DNA from: Billgrantia tianxiuensis
GTDB lineage: Bacteria > Pseudomonadota > Gammaproteobacteria > Pseudomonadales > Halomonadaceae
Reading direction: 5' to 3'
Length of the DNA stretch: 64,000 nt
Assembly (NCBI RefSeq): GCF_009834345.1
Contig: NZ_CP035042.1
Coordinates: forward strand, 2,976,001 to 3,040,000
The notes under the pieces are model-generated. The model did not search any database and was not told the origin of the DNA. It worked only from the letters and a program-made list of their open reading frames with translations. The position numbers and the translations under genes are program-made. Shown piece by piece: positions 9,258 through 17,554 of the stretch (position 1 is the first letter of the stretch; the number at the start of each line of letters is the position of its first letter).

Positions 9258-9413
9258 TCAGGGCAGCCAGGCATAGCAGCCCAGGTCGGGCCGCCATCGG
9301 ACATCCTCGCCGCGGCGGCGAAGCTTTCTCGCACGCATGGTGCTGATTGGCCTCCAGCCTTGGCGAATGGCCGGAACGGTCGAGGCCTGTCGGTGGCGGT
9401 TCAAGGTGAGCAT
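9258..9413 (-). CDS. Small basic protein, unknown
   Basis: 51 aa. ATG at 9413 overlaps the end of the upstream gene by 13 bases, with GAGGA in front. The sequence is arginine- and tryptophan-rich (GWRPIST, MRARKLRRRGEDVRWRPDLGCYAWLP). It has the look of the small basic proteins common near phage integration genes, but no family is recognised. It could also be a chance frame. Confidence 0.45.
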   Translation of the reverse strand: MLTLNRHRQASTVPAIRQGWRPISTMRARKLRRRGEDVRWRPDLGCYAWLP

Positions 9414-9943
9414 GGCGGCTGGTCCTCGGCTTGGCGGCGGAGTTCGGCGACTTCCTTCTCAAGCTCGGCGATTCGCTTTGAGCACACCGGCAATTTCTGC
9501 GTGACGAGGCGGTCGAGCGCCCTTCGGAACTGCTCGACGTAATCCTCCCGGCTCTTGGCGCCCCAACTGTTCACGAGGCAATCGTCCTCCGGTTCGTCGT
9601 CTGGATAGTCGTCATCAGGCTCGCCAGGCACCATGAGGAACTCTTGCTCCGCGGCATGTAGGTAGTCGGCGAAACGACGAGCGTTCTCGATGTTCGTGAC
9701 GACAACGCTGGTCCTGCGGCGGTTTTCGTTGCGCGGCGGGAAACCAATGGCGTCGGCAACCGCCTCCACATGCGCCTCCAGGGCTTCGATCTTCTCTTGT
9801 TGGGCGAGCCAGGCCCGCCAAGCAGCATTTACGTGGACGTAGGCATAGCGACCTTCCTGATCTATCTCCAGTATGGCCTCGGCGACACCCTTATCGCCTT
9901 TGGCGATGACCTGGTTTACCCACTGCTTGAATTCAGGCGACAT
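9401..9943 (-). CDS. Phage protein of unknown function, coiled-coil C terminus
   Basis: 180 aa. ATG 9943 follows a strong GAGGAGGTGG. Residues ~1-60 look folded and helical, a central acidic stretch near 105-120 contains EPDDDYPDDEPEDD, and the last ~30 residues (RIAELEKEVAELRRQ) form a short coiled coil. The gene overlaps the Cys-rich gene upstream by 11 bases, indicating coupled translation in the leftward operon. No family recognised. Confidence 0.65.
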   Translation of the reverse strand: MSPEFKQWVNQVIAKGDKGVAEAILEIDQEGRYAYVHVNAAWRAWLAQQEKIEALEAHVEAVADAIGFPPRNENRRRTSVVVTNIENARRFADYLHAAEQEFLMVPGEPDDDYPDDEPEDDCLVNSWGAKSREDYVEQFRRALDRLVTQKLPVCSKRIAELEKEVAELRRQAEDQPPCSP

Positions 9944-10094
9944 TCCCCACCTCCTCGCTCTGCTGTTTCTCGTCTTCCCGCCACGGCTCCTTCGCCTTGA
10001 TCACATCGCCACACACGGTGCAGCGATGCTCGCAGGTATAGGTTCCTGGCCACTTATCGGCACAGGTCGGGCAGTAGTAGTCGCACGTGGTCAT
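9933..10094 (-). CDS. Cys-rich zinc-ribbon-like small protein
   Basis: 53 aa. ATG 10094 overlaps the methyltransferase stop as ATGA. Cysteines appear as YYCPTC and, about 15 residues on, CEHRCTVC, a pattern fitting a zinc ribbon. Phage proteins of this size with paired CxxC motifs include Com-type translational regulators of phage methyltransferases (Mu Com). A role with the adjacent methyltransferase is tempting but only inferred from position. Confidence 0.6.
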   Translation of the reverse strand: MTTCDYYCPTCADKWPGTYTCEHRCTVCGDVIKAKEPWREDEKQQSEEVGNVA

Positions 10095-10981
10095 GAAGCA
10101 GCTCCCGAAAACATGTCCATGGGTTCCTGCTCAGCATCACGCAGGTTCCGAACAGCCAGCTGCCAATAGCTCTCCTTGAGCTCAACGGCGACGGCCTTGC
10201 GACCCATCTTGATTGCGCTTACCGGCTCGCTACCGATGCCGCCAAAGGGGCTCAGCACCGTGTCTCCGGGGTTGGTCCAGAGATCGATCGCTCGCTCGAT
10301 CACATCGAGCTGCAGCGGGCAGATGTGGCGCTCGTCGTCCGGGTCGCGTCCGTCGCGAAATGCCAGCGTCCGGCTGGGGTTGATATCCATCCATACCGGC
10401 GAGGCGTAGCGCTGCCACCGCTCCACCGGGAAGGTTTCGTTGGTGTGCGTAACAGGCTCGGTGTTCTCGCCAGGCTTGCGCATCGTCACCAGATAGTCGG
10501 GGATGCCCTGCCGGCTCATGGCGCTGTCTTTCTTGATCTGCTTGTGCAGCAGCCCCAAGGCCTTGGTTCTCTGCATGGCGGTCACCGGGTCTTTCCAGAT
10601 GCAGACCTCGGAGTGGAAGATCCAGCCCTCAGCGATGAAGGCCTTGATCAGCTCGCCGCGGAAGTCCTTGAGGCCGATGTAGCCGTCTCTCACCTTGCTC
10701 GCCGGCAGGTTCATGCAGTGGAAGGACAGCAGGCGGCCCGGCTTGGTGACGCGCATCAGCTCGCGAACCAGGAAGCGGAACTGCTCGCTGAATTCCTCGT
10801 CGCTCTGCACGTTACCCATGTCGAAGTCGCTGTTGGAGTAGGTGTAGAGCGAGGCGAATGGCGGTGAGAAGATGGTGTAGTCGATGCTGTCATTCGGCAT
10901 GTTACCGATGACGTGCACGCAGTCGCCGTGATACATGGCCCAATCCTGGCCGAACTCCTGATTCAGCACCTTGTTCTTCAT
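10091..10981 (-). CDS. DNA methyltransferase, beta class (N4-cytosine or N6-adenine)
   Basis: 296 aa. Catalytic motif IV (SPPF, residue ~39) precedes SAM-binding motif I near the C terminus (SPFGGIGSEPVSA), the beta-class order. SPPF-type motifs occur in N4-cytosine and some N6-adenine enzymes, so the modified base is uncertain. There is no cognate endonuclease nearby, so it is likely an orphan phage enzyme protecting phage DNA from host restriction. It follows the helicase by eight bases and overlaps the zinc-ribbon gene. Confidence 0.85.
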   Translation of the reverse strand: MKNKVLNQEFGQDWAMYHGDCVHVIGNMPNDSIDYTIFSPPFASLYTYSNSDFDMGNVQSDEEFSEQFRFLVRELMRVTKPGRLLSFHCMNLPASKVRDGYIGLKDFRGELIKAFIAEGWIFHSEVCIWKDPVTAMQRTKALGLLHKQIKKDSAMSRQGIPDYLVTMRKPGENTEPVTHTNETFPVERWQRYASPVWMDINPSRTLAFRDGRDPDDERHICPLQLDVIERAIDLWTNPGDTVLSPFGGIGSEPVSAIKMGRKAVAVELKESYWQLAVRNLRDAEQEPMDMFSGAAS

Positions 10982-10989
10982 GTCGTCTC

Positions 10990-12378
10990 CTATGCCACCC
11001 AGGCGGGCAGCACCATGTCTTGTGTCGGGTTGTACTCGGCCTTCTCGACGCCAGCCGACTGCACCTCTCGCTGCATCATGCCGACCATGTGCTCGACCAT
11101 GCTGGCCTGCATGGCTTCCATCTGGCGCTCTTTGCTCTCGACGTTGGCCTTGATCGCGCCCAGGCTCTCAGCGCTGACGATATGGCTATGCACCTCACGG
11201 GCCTGGCCGAACCGCCAGCAGCGCCGCACGGCCTGGTACATCTGCTCGAATGAGTCATCCAGGCCAACGAATGCCATGCGGGCGCAGTGCTGCAGGTTCA
11301 GGCCCATGCCGGCAATTGATGGCTTGGTGATCAGCACTCGGACGGTGCCATCGAGGAACCCGTTGATAGCATCTTCCTTACGCAGCAGATGGTCGCTGCC
11401 GCGAATCTCGACGCTCTCGGGTATCGACTTGCGCAGCAGGTCGGCCTCATCGTTGGTGTGGCACCAGATCAACCAGGACTCCCCCGGCTCTTGAGCCACG
11501 ATCTCGGCAACCTTTGCCACTCGCTGTTCCAGCGTCTCTTTCTTCGCCTGTCGGCGCTCCGTGAGGCTCTGCGCAATGCTGGTGAACATGTCGTCGCCGT
11601 ACTGGCTGGCGACTAGGTGCTCGTGCATGTGCAGCGCCGGCAAAATGTAGCCGGTATCGTCGAATCCGAGATCTGATGGCAGGCGAATCGTCACCGCCCA
11701 AGATGCGAGCCACTGCCAGAACTTCTTGCGACCATGCCCCTTGAGCCGCCATTTCGATGTGTCGCCGCCGTCATGGGTGAAGAACATGGCAAGCATCTCG
11801 TCCATGCCCATGATTCCCAGGAACTCGCTCTGGTTGCCCAGCTCCATGTAGTCGTTGGGAGAAGGCGTGGCGGTGCAGCTCAGGCGGTAGGGGCAGCGCT
11901 TCCAGTCATTGATGATGCGGGTTCGCGTCTTGCCGTCCCGGTTCTTCAGGATGCTCGACTCGTCCAGCACGACGCCGGCGAACGCCTCGGGCTCGAATTC
12001 ATCCAGCATCTCGTAGTTGGTGACGTAGACGCCTTGTGGGTCGGCCGGCATCTCCCTGACGTACTCGACATGGACGCCGAACTTCTTGGCCTCCTGCTGA
12101 GTCTGTCGGGCAACGCACAGCGGCGCGGCAATCAGCACCGCCCCGCCAGCATGCTCAGCCACATGGCCGGCCCATGTGGTTTGCATCGCGGTCTTGCCCA
12201 GACCGGTGTTGGCGAAGGTAGCCGCGCGACCGCGACGCAGTGCCCACTTCACGATGTGGCGCTGGAAGTCCTTTAGCGGCATTCCGCCGAAGCCAACATC
12301 AGCTTCGTGAATATCGAAACCGGACGGCTCGTCCAGCTTTGTCTTGCGCTTTACGAACTCGAGGTATTCGACGTTCAT
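10990..12378 (-). CDS. SF2 helicase, SNF2-like, phage type
   Basis: 462 aa. Motif I is ANTGLGKTA, motif II VLDESSILKN (a DExx variant), motif III CTATPSPND, and motif VI QAVRRCWRFGQ, the SNF2-like arginine-finger motif. The start at ATG 12378 has GGAGG in front; the in-frame codon four residues upstream lacks one. It lies between two methyltransferase genes, suggesting a DNA modification or DNA-remodelling set. Related phage helicases are widespread in prophages of proteobacteria; their function is unproven. Confidence 0.85.
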   Translation of the reverse strand: MNVEYLEFVKRKTKLDEPSGFDIHEADVGFGGMPLKDFQRHIVKWALRRGRAATFANTGLGKTAMQTTWAGHVAEHAGGAVLIAAPLCVARQTQQEAKKFGVHVEYVREMPADPQGVYVTNYEMLDEFEPEAFAGVVLDESSILKNRDGKTRTRIINDWKRCPYRLSCTATPSPNDYMELGNQSEFLGIMGMDEMLAMFFTHDGGDTSKWRLKGHGRKKFWQWLASWAVTIRLPSDLGFDDTGYILPALHMHEHLVASQYGDDMFTSIAQSLTERRQAKKETLEQRVAKVAEIVAQEPGESWLIWCHTNDEADLLRKSIPESVEIRGSDHLLRKEDAINGFLDGTVRVLITKPSIAGMGLNLQHCARMAFVGLDDSFEQMYQAVRRCWRFGQAREVHSHIVSAESLGAIKANVESKERQMEAMQASMVEHMVGMMQREVQSAGVEKAEYNPTQDMVLPAWVA

Positions 12379-12387
12379 GCGAGCCTC

Positions 12388-12414
12388 CAAAGAAAAGCCG
12401 CCTCAGCGGGCGGC
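12388..12414 (-). terminator. Hairpin with T-rich tail between C5 methyltransferase and helicase
   Basis: On the minus strand GCCGCC, a six-base loop and GGCGGC are followed by TTTTCTTT, only a few bases before the helicase ribosome site. It overlaps the stop codon of the methyltransferase. It may be an attenuator rather than a full stop. Confidence 0.55.
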
Positions 12415-14204
12415 GGGTTGATCGGGTCGGTTGAGGGATAGGCCGGCGGCGGCCTGGCGCACCCAGATCGGCGTTGAGCCAAGGGCGAAGGTTTCGCCAG
12501 ACCAGGCCAGCAACAGGGTGGTACCCATAACGCCGGCAATCGCCTCGGCAGCTGGCGGCGGCACGGCATTGCCGATGCGCTCGCGCCAATCGCTGTCGTT
12601 AAGGCCGTCGAGTTCGAGTAGCTCGCCGGGATCAACAAGGCCCTGCAGGGCGGCCAGTTCCAGGGTGGTAAAGGGGCGGTGCCAGGTGCCGTCCAGTGCA
12701 CGGATCACAGCAACGAGCTTGTCGGTTGCCGCTGGCAGTCGTGGGTCGGCCACTGACCAGAAGCCGTTGTCCTGGCGGGCCGAGGCCGAGACAGCACCAC
12801 AGCTCGAGGACCAGGGCACCACGCCGTAGTGTCCGCCAGTCAGGTAGTGATCGCCCTTGCTGCGAACCATGCCCGGGCGCGGGTCGGCCACAGCGAATGG
12901 CCCCTGTCCGGTGGTGCTGCCCGAGATGACCGTTCCTGCCGCCTGGTCGAATGGCGTCACGCGGTACTTGCCGGCAAAGGTGCTGCCACGAGGGTCGGCC
13001 ACGGCCAAGCCGCCAGCGGTGGGCCCGGTTCCGGCGGTAATCGCGGGCTATGCTCCGACCAGGGCGCGACACGAAAGACGTTGTTGTGTCGCACGCCTGT
13101 GGGTCGCGGATCCGCCACGCTGAACTGGCCTTGTCCTGGCGACTGCTGGCCAGTCACCGCGCCCGTAGTGTCACTCCAGCGACGCACGCCGTAGGCCTGG
13201 CCATGGTTCCAGTGGGCTGACTGATCGAAGCGAGGGTCGGCAACACTGAAAGCTCCGTTGGTCGGGCCGCTGCGCCCGGCCACTGCGCCCATACTCTCTT
13301 CCCAGGCATTCACGCCCATGAAGCCAGAGTGGTATTCCGGCACGATGAGGTAATCGCGCAGATGGCCGTCCTGTACCGCCAGCTTGTTGAGCGATCGCCA
13401 GTCGCTGCCGGCCTCCACGAAAGCGAGCCTGACCCACGTTTTCCACTGCAAGCGCGGCACCCGGTGCATCGGCCCAGCGAGCTCGTCACCCGGCAACGGC
13501 ATATCGCCAAGAATCTCGCCCACGGCGCGCAATGGGCGCTTCACCGGCTCGTAGAGGAACGGAGGCACCTTTTCGGCATGACGGGCCACCAGCAGGAAGC
13601 GCTTGCGGCTTTGTGCCAAGTTGCCCAGCTCCCCACAGTCGTGCGTGGTCTCGGCGACGTGATAGCCGTAGTGCTCGAGCATGGCCACGATCTTGTCGAG
13701 CAGCGGCCGGCCACGGTTGGCGATGCGCGGCACGTTCTCGAAGACGAACAACTCGGGCGGATCGTCGGCGAAGGCCTCGAGGGCCAGCCACATCCCGCGC
13801 AGGGTAAGGCGGTTCAGTGCCTGATACTTGGGCGTGGTGCTACGGCTCTGACTCAGCAGTCCGGAGAAGCCTTTACACGGCGCTGACAGGAAGATTATGT
13901 GAGGGCGCTCATTGCCGGCTGCCGCCTGGATGTCTGCCGGCGTCGCCTCACGCCAGCCGACGGGTGGCTCTGTGCCATGGAAAGCCCGATATTGGTCACG
14001 ATCGAACATGTCGAGCACAGTACCGGGCGTGCCGGTCAGCCGGCCGAAGTCGGCGATGGCGGCCGGATCCACGTCCACGCCGCCTATGCAGCGGAATCGC
14101 GCTTCCATACTGCCAACGCGGGCGTGGCCACGGTTGAAGCCCTTGGCGCCGGCACCCAGGCCGCAGAAGAGGTGGAAGTGTCTAACTTCTCGTGTTTCTA
14201 TCAT
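12403..14204 (-). pseudogene. C5 cytosine DNA methyltransferase with VADPR repeats, one frameshift
   Basis: About 600 aa once one base is restored at the GGG run 13045-13047. Motif I is HLFCGLGAGAKGF, motif IV APCKGFSG with the catalytic cysteine, motif VI FENV, motif VIII QSRKRF and motif X RIGNAVPPPAAEA. Between VIII and X, where target recognition sits, is a run of five FSVADPR-type repeats. The break falls inside the repeats. All motifs are intact, so a sequencing error is likely and the enzyme is probably functional. Start ATG 14204 follows AAGGAG. It is the first gene of the modification set. Confidence 0.85.
12739..13250 (-). repeat. Five degenerate VADPR repeats in the methyltransferase recognition region
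   Basis: Copies of [FLW][SA]VADPR lie at 13250-13230, 13124-13104, 13008-12988, 12897-12877 and 12759-12739. Spacings are 126, 116, 111 and 138 bases, or 42, 39 (after restoring a base), 37 and 46 codons. Between copies a second motif like YxV-x-PW followed by GAV/GTV also recurs. Confidence 0.8.
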
Positions 14205-14335
14205 AATGTCTCCTTAAAGGCGGCATGAGGGTGGCAGGTGAGAAAACAGGAAATGAGCGGAGATATTGTTTGCTTTTACCCTGAACATTCTTCATTCGCG
14301 CAGGATGGATTACTTAAGCAAAATCTTCGATAACG

Positions 14336-14989
14336 ATGGGTATGGCTGTGGAAAAACTATTCGAATACATGGCGAAAGAATGGAGCGTAGTTTCCCAGGC
14401 ACCATTCGCTTTTTTAATTATTTCAGCAATTATTTTTGGATTGGTCTATCTGGTTTCCAAATGGCATTTCACTGGAACACTGAATGAAACAAAGGCTGCT
14501 AACGAAACATTAAGAGAAAGATTGTTACTAAAATCTGAGCAGGCCGAATCCTATAAGGAAAGAGCGCTAAAATACGATGATAAAGTACAGAAGGTAATTG
14601 AATCAGACTCAATCTCTTTGAGAGAGCGGGCCCTAGAATTAGTTAAATCGATAAGAGAGTTTAGTGAGCGACATAAGCGTGAAGATCAACACAACAGCCA
14701 GGCTCAGCAAGCGGCAATGCGAAAAGCCAAAACCGAAGAAGAGAAAAATGCTACCTGGGATTACTTCACTAACGAGATGATGAGACTCGGTAGCGAACGA
14801 AATGCTGAATACGAACGCCGCTTTAGGATTGATGCAATCCTGCTAAGGGATGAATATAGATCTCGCATGCCGGATTACGAACCACTAGACCAACACATAG
14901 ACATGCTGTATGAACATCCCACTAACTATTTTGGCTATAGTGCTGTTGCTGATGACCTTGAGCGCATGGCCAAGACGCTAAAACAATAA
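14336..14989 (+). CDS. Membrane-anchored coiled-coil protein, probable accessory (moron) gene
   Basis: 217 aa, or 215 from the second ATG at 14342. One membrane segment spans about residues 23-41 (FAFLIISAIIFGLVYLVS). Next comes a helical, charged coiled-coil region to ~130, then a C-terminal helical domain without recognised motifs. The gene is visibly A+T-richer than its neighbours and opposite in strand to the leftward operon it interrupts, the hallmark of a recently acquired lysogen-expressed gene. No good ribosome site is seen. A cell-surface or phage-exclusion role is plausible but unproven. Confidence 0.75.
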   Translation: MGMAVEKLFEYMAKEWSVVSQAPFAFLIISAIIFGLVYLVSKWHFTGTLNETKAANETLRERLLLKSEQAESYKERALKYDDKVQKVIESDSISLRERALELVKSIREFSERHKREDQHNSQAQQAAMRKAKTEEEKNATWDYFTNEMMRLGSERNAEYERRFRIDAILLRDEYRSRMPDYEPLDQHIDMLYEHPTNYFGYSAVADDLERMAKTLKQ

Positions 14990-15013
14990 CAAAATTACGG
15001 CCATTAATTACAA

Positions 15014-15220
15014 TTATAAAACATGCGTATCGCAAAAATTATTATCGTCTAGATCAAATTTGCGTATCGAAATAACTGCCGCCCTCTTCTGCCGCTTCAC
15101 GCCCCCGAATCGCGGCTTGGGCGGCGCCTGGTGGCGCTGGATGGGGAAGCCAAGCGGAGCAGTGAGAGCGCCGAGCGAGGCGAAGATGCTGGCGGCGGAG
15201 AGCCTGGTGAGCATGTTCAT
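15014..15220 (-). CDS. Small phage protein with altered C terminus
   Basis: 68 aa. ATG 15220 overlaps the upstream stop as ATGA with GGAGG in front, which decides the start. The N terminus is hydrophobic (RLSAASIFASLGALTAPLGF), then basic. The last ~15 residues (KFDLDDNNFCDTHVL) are read from A+T-rich DNA belonging to the inserted accessory segment, so the original C terminus was probably replaced when that segment arrived. Function unknown. Confidence 0.55.
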   Translation of the reverse strand: MNMLTRLSAASIFASLGALTAPLGFPIQRHQAPPKPRFGGVKRQKRAAVISIRKFDLDDNNFCDTHVL

Positions 15221-15759
15221 GCGGCCTCCGCTCTCGTCTCGTCGATCTGAGCCAAGATCCATAAGTGGCCTTCATCCTTGCTCGGGTCGTAGCTGCGGCG
15301 CTCCTCGCCATCCTCGTCCCATATCAGCCACTCGGTATCGCATACGCTCGTCTGCAACCACCCGATGCCTGTCACGTCCTTCCCGGCCTCGGATTCCATT
15401 GCCTGGCGCAACGCGGCAGCTTGCTCGCTGTAGCTGCTGTCCGGGTGCTCGGAACCGTATTTCTCGAACGCCTCGGCCAAGCGCTCCCACTGGTCCGGCT
15501 CCAGCAGAGCGTGGTCCATGGTGCTCAGCAGAACGATGGCATCGTGCTCCGGCATGTCGGGGTTGCGGTTGCCGTAATTCCAGACATCCATCTGCTGCTC
15601 TTTCCCCTTATCGTCAAAGCCCAAAGGGAAGCGTTCGAATCCGCAGTAGCGCTTGGCAATGTCGTTCCAGACGTACATGGCTCCTCGCCAGGCATTCCTG
15701 AACTCGAGCACGTGGACGCCACCGTTGGGCTGCAGCAGGAAGATTTCTGTTCTGCTCAT
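15217..15759 (-). CDS. Phage protein of unknown function
   Basis: 180 aa, acidic and rich in tryptophan and tyrosine. The N terminus MSRTEIFLLQPNGGVHVLEFRNAWRGA is followed by blocks such as MYVWNDIAKRYC and WLIWDEDGEERR. No signal peptide or membrane segment. It is part of the leftward early operon and is coupled to the next gene by an ATGA overlap. The 258 bases upstream (15760-16017) hold no convincing gene. Confidence 0.65.
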   Translation of the reverse strand: MSRTEIFLLQPNGGVHVLEFRNAWRGAMYVWNDIAKRYCGFERFPLGFDDKGKEQQMDVWNYGNRNPDMPEHDAIVLLSTMDHALLEPDQWERLAEAFEKYGSEHPDSSYSEQAAALRQAMESEAGKDVTGIGWLQTSVCDTEWLIWDEDGEERRSYDPSKDEGHLWILAQIDETRAEAA

Positions 15760-16017
15760 GATGATCTCCAGGTATGCAAAGCCCCGGCACTGCCAGGGCA
15801 GATTGAATTCGAGGGGGCGTGACGTGCCCCGGTCGGCATTGCCTACGCCTACCGCTTGGCGGTGCCGCTCATCACGCCTCAGCCGGCCCCATGCCGGCGT
15901 TGGCGAGGTAGAGCAAGGGAGATCGGCGTATCGCCGCTGCTCGTGGATATTCCGTACAGGTGACCCACCGGCCGTGCCCGTCCGAGCGAGCAGCGCGGTG
16001 ACGGCCGGATGTGCGTA

Positions 16018-16299
16018 TCAGGAGAGCCGGATTCGGCTCAGGGGATGTTCAGTGGCTTCGGCCAGGTCGCGTGCCTGCTCGGCCTCAGCCTGGCGCCGTA
16101 GCCTGTCCTCTGCCCAGGCGATGCCGATCCGCCGGCGAACATCTTTCACCGGCTCGACCAAGGCCCATCCTCGCAGCCCCCGCCAGTGACGCCGGGCTAC
16201 GCAGTAGTAGCCAAGCCCGTGACGGCGAGCTAGAACGCGCAGGCTGACCTGGTCGCCTGTCGCAGGATCAGTGACGGTGTGAACGGGGGAAGCGGGCAT
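16018..16299 (-). CDS. Small basic phage protein
   Basis: 93 aa. ATG 16299 follows CCGGAGG. A stretch resembling a short DNA-binding helical segment is seen (VSLRVLARRHGLGYYCVARRHWRGLRGWALV), followed by an arginine- and alanine-rich helix (DRLRRQAEAEQARDLAEATE). Binding to nucleic acid is a guess from composition. It lies downstream of DUF2303 in the recombination part of the leftward operon. Confidence 0.55.
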   Translation of the reverse strand: MPASPVHTVTDPATGDQVSLRVLARRHGLGYYCVARRHWRGLRGWALVEPVKDVRRRIGIAWAEDRLRRQAEAEQARDLAEATEHPLSRIRLS

Positions 16300-16343
16300 G
16301 CTGGCCTCCGGAATGAGAAAGGACCCCGCAGGGCCCGGTGTCG

Positions 16344-17140
16344 TCAGGGGGTGAAGATGCCGAGCAGGCATTCGCACTCGGGCAGAGTGCGGGTGATGTC
16401 GCCGGCGAACTCTTTGGCGATCTCCTTCTCGGTGGCTTCCAAGGCCATGGCGCGCAGGCGGAAGCTCGGCCCGCCCTTGGTGATTGTCGCCACACGCATA
16501 TCGAAGCGGCGCTCTGCCAGGCCCTCGTAGGGCTGCAGCGTCCAGGTGATGACAGTGGGCAGTCGCTCGGCCTGCTTCACCGTGACCTTGTTCATGACGC
16601 CGATCTGCGAGCTGTGCTCCTGCTTCTCGCTGTCGATGCTGGTCAGGTCGTCGATCGACACCTTGCGGAAGGCGTGAATGACCTTGCTCTTCTCCAGCGC
16701 CTCGCCCTTGGAGTTGGTGAACTCCATCAGGTGGCCCCAGTCCTCGATCAGCTCGACCATCCCTCCTGGTCATAGATAGAGCCGTCGGCGCCGTGGAAGG
16801 CGAGGAAGTCGGGTGTCTTGGGCAGCGTCAGCGTGGCGCTGTGCTCGCAATGCCCCGGCGCATCCTGGCCGCCAATGTCGAGGAAGCTGCGCGCGGCCAT
16901 GCGGTCCTGGTCGATGAAGACCGGCACACCAGACTCTGCCCAAATTTCGACATAGCGCAGGAACGCGGTCAGGTCCTGGGTCTGGTACTTCCCGCGGAAA
17001 CGGCGGCGGTGGTCCTGGTACTGCTCAAGGTCGGCGAGATTGAACTGCTCACCCAGAATCAGGGCGTTGCCGCCCGCGACCTCGGTGCCGGTCTTGTGCG
17101 ATTGCTCGATATGCTGAAGCGCTTCCTTGGTCAGGCTCAC
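16344..17140 (-). pseudogene. DUF2303 family phage protein, one frameshift
   Basis: About 265 aa after restoring one base at the CCC run 16761-16763. The N-terminal part reads LEQYQDHRRRFRGKYQT; the C-terminal part reads MVELIEDWGHLMEF and VITWTLQPYEGLAERRFDMRV, both typical of DUF2303. The function is unknown, but the family travels with RecT/exonuclease modules in phages, as here. The start is GTG 17140 overlapping the upstream stop (GTGA), with AGGAG in front. Confidence 0.8.
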
Positions 17141-17502
17141 TGGTCATTCTCCTGGCGCTGTTGGGTGGGCTTGCGGTGGGCGTGGCCGATCATGTCGAGC
17201 TGGTTCTTTGGCTCGAGCGTCATCTCGCCGCCCTGGTTGACGTACATCACCGTCTCGGTGGTGTGGGTTTCGGCCTGGTCGCCGTGCTCGGTCGGGATCT
17301 TGAAGGCCAGCTTATGAATGATGGCCACCTGCGAGCCCTTGCCGATATTGGAGACGATCAGGTCAATGCTGACCTTCGCCTTCTTGGTCGGGTTGTTGGT
17401 GGCCGCGCCTGCGGCATGGCTGAGGATGGTGCCCAGGCGTTCAGCCAATACGCCGCCGTCCAGGTCCTCGAAGAACCTGGAAACATCTGTCGGTTTCGAC
17501 AT
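17137..17502 (-). CDS. Phage protein of unknown function next to DUF2303
   Basis: 121 aa. ATG 17502 follows GAGAGGG. It contains an N-terminal helix (VSRFFEDLDGGVLAERLGTILSHAA), then beta-rich blocks (KAKVSIDLIVSNIGKGSQVAIIHKLAFKIPT and ETVMYVNQGGEMTLEPK). The gene is translationally coupled to DUF2303 and lies directly downstream of the exonuclease, so a role in phage recombination or replication is likely by context only. A GGGGCC/GGCCCC hairpin precedes it. Confidence 0.65.
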   Translation of the reverse strand: MSKPTDVSRFFEDLDGGVLAERLGTILSHAAGAATNNPTKKAKVSIDLIVSNIGKGSQVAIIHKLAFKIPTEHGDQAETHTTETVMYVNQGGEMTLEPKNQLDMIGHAHRKPTQQRQENDQ

Positions 17503-17554
17503 GGTGTTCCCTCTCGGGTGGGGAGTGAGGGGCCTGGCGGCCCCGGGTGGGTGA

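Noticed and set aside
12739..13250. Repeats considered as a CRISPR array
   Set aside because: They are in-frame protein repeats with uneven spacing and no constant DNA repeat. No CRISPR array or cas gene was seen in the window.
15760..16017. A possible 27-codon minus-strand gene overlapping the 15759 start
   Set aside because: It lies across a hairpin, has no ribosome site and no protein-like composition.
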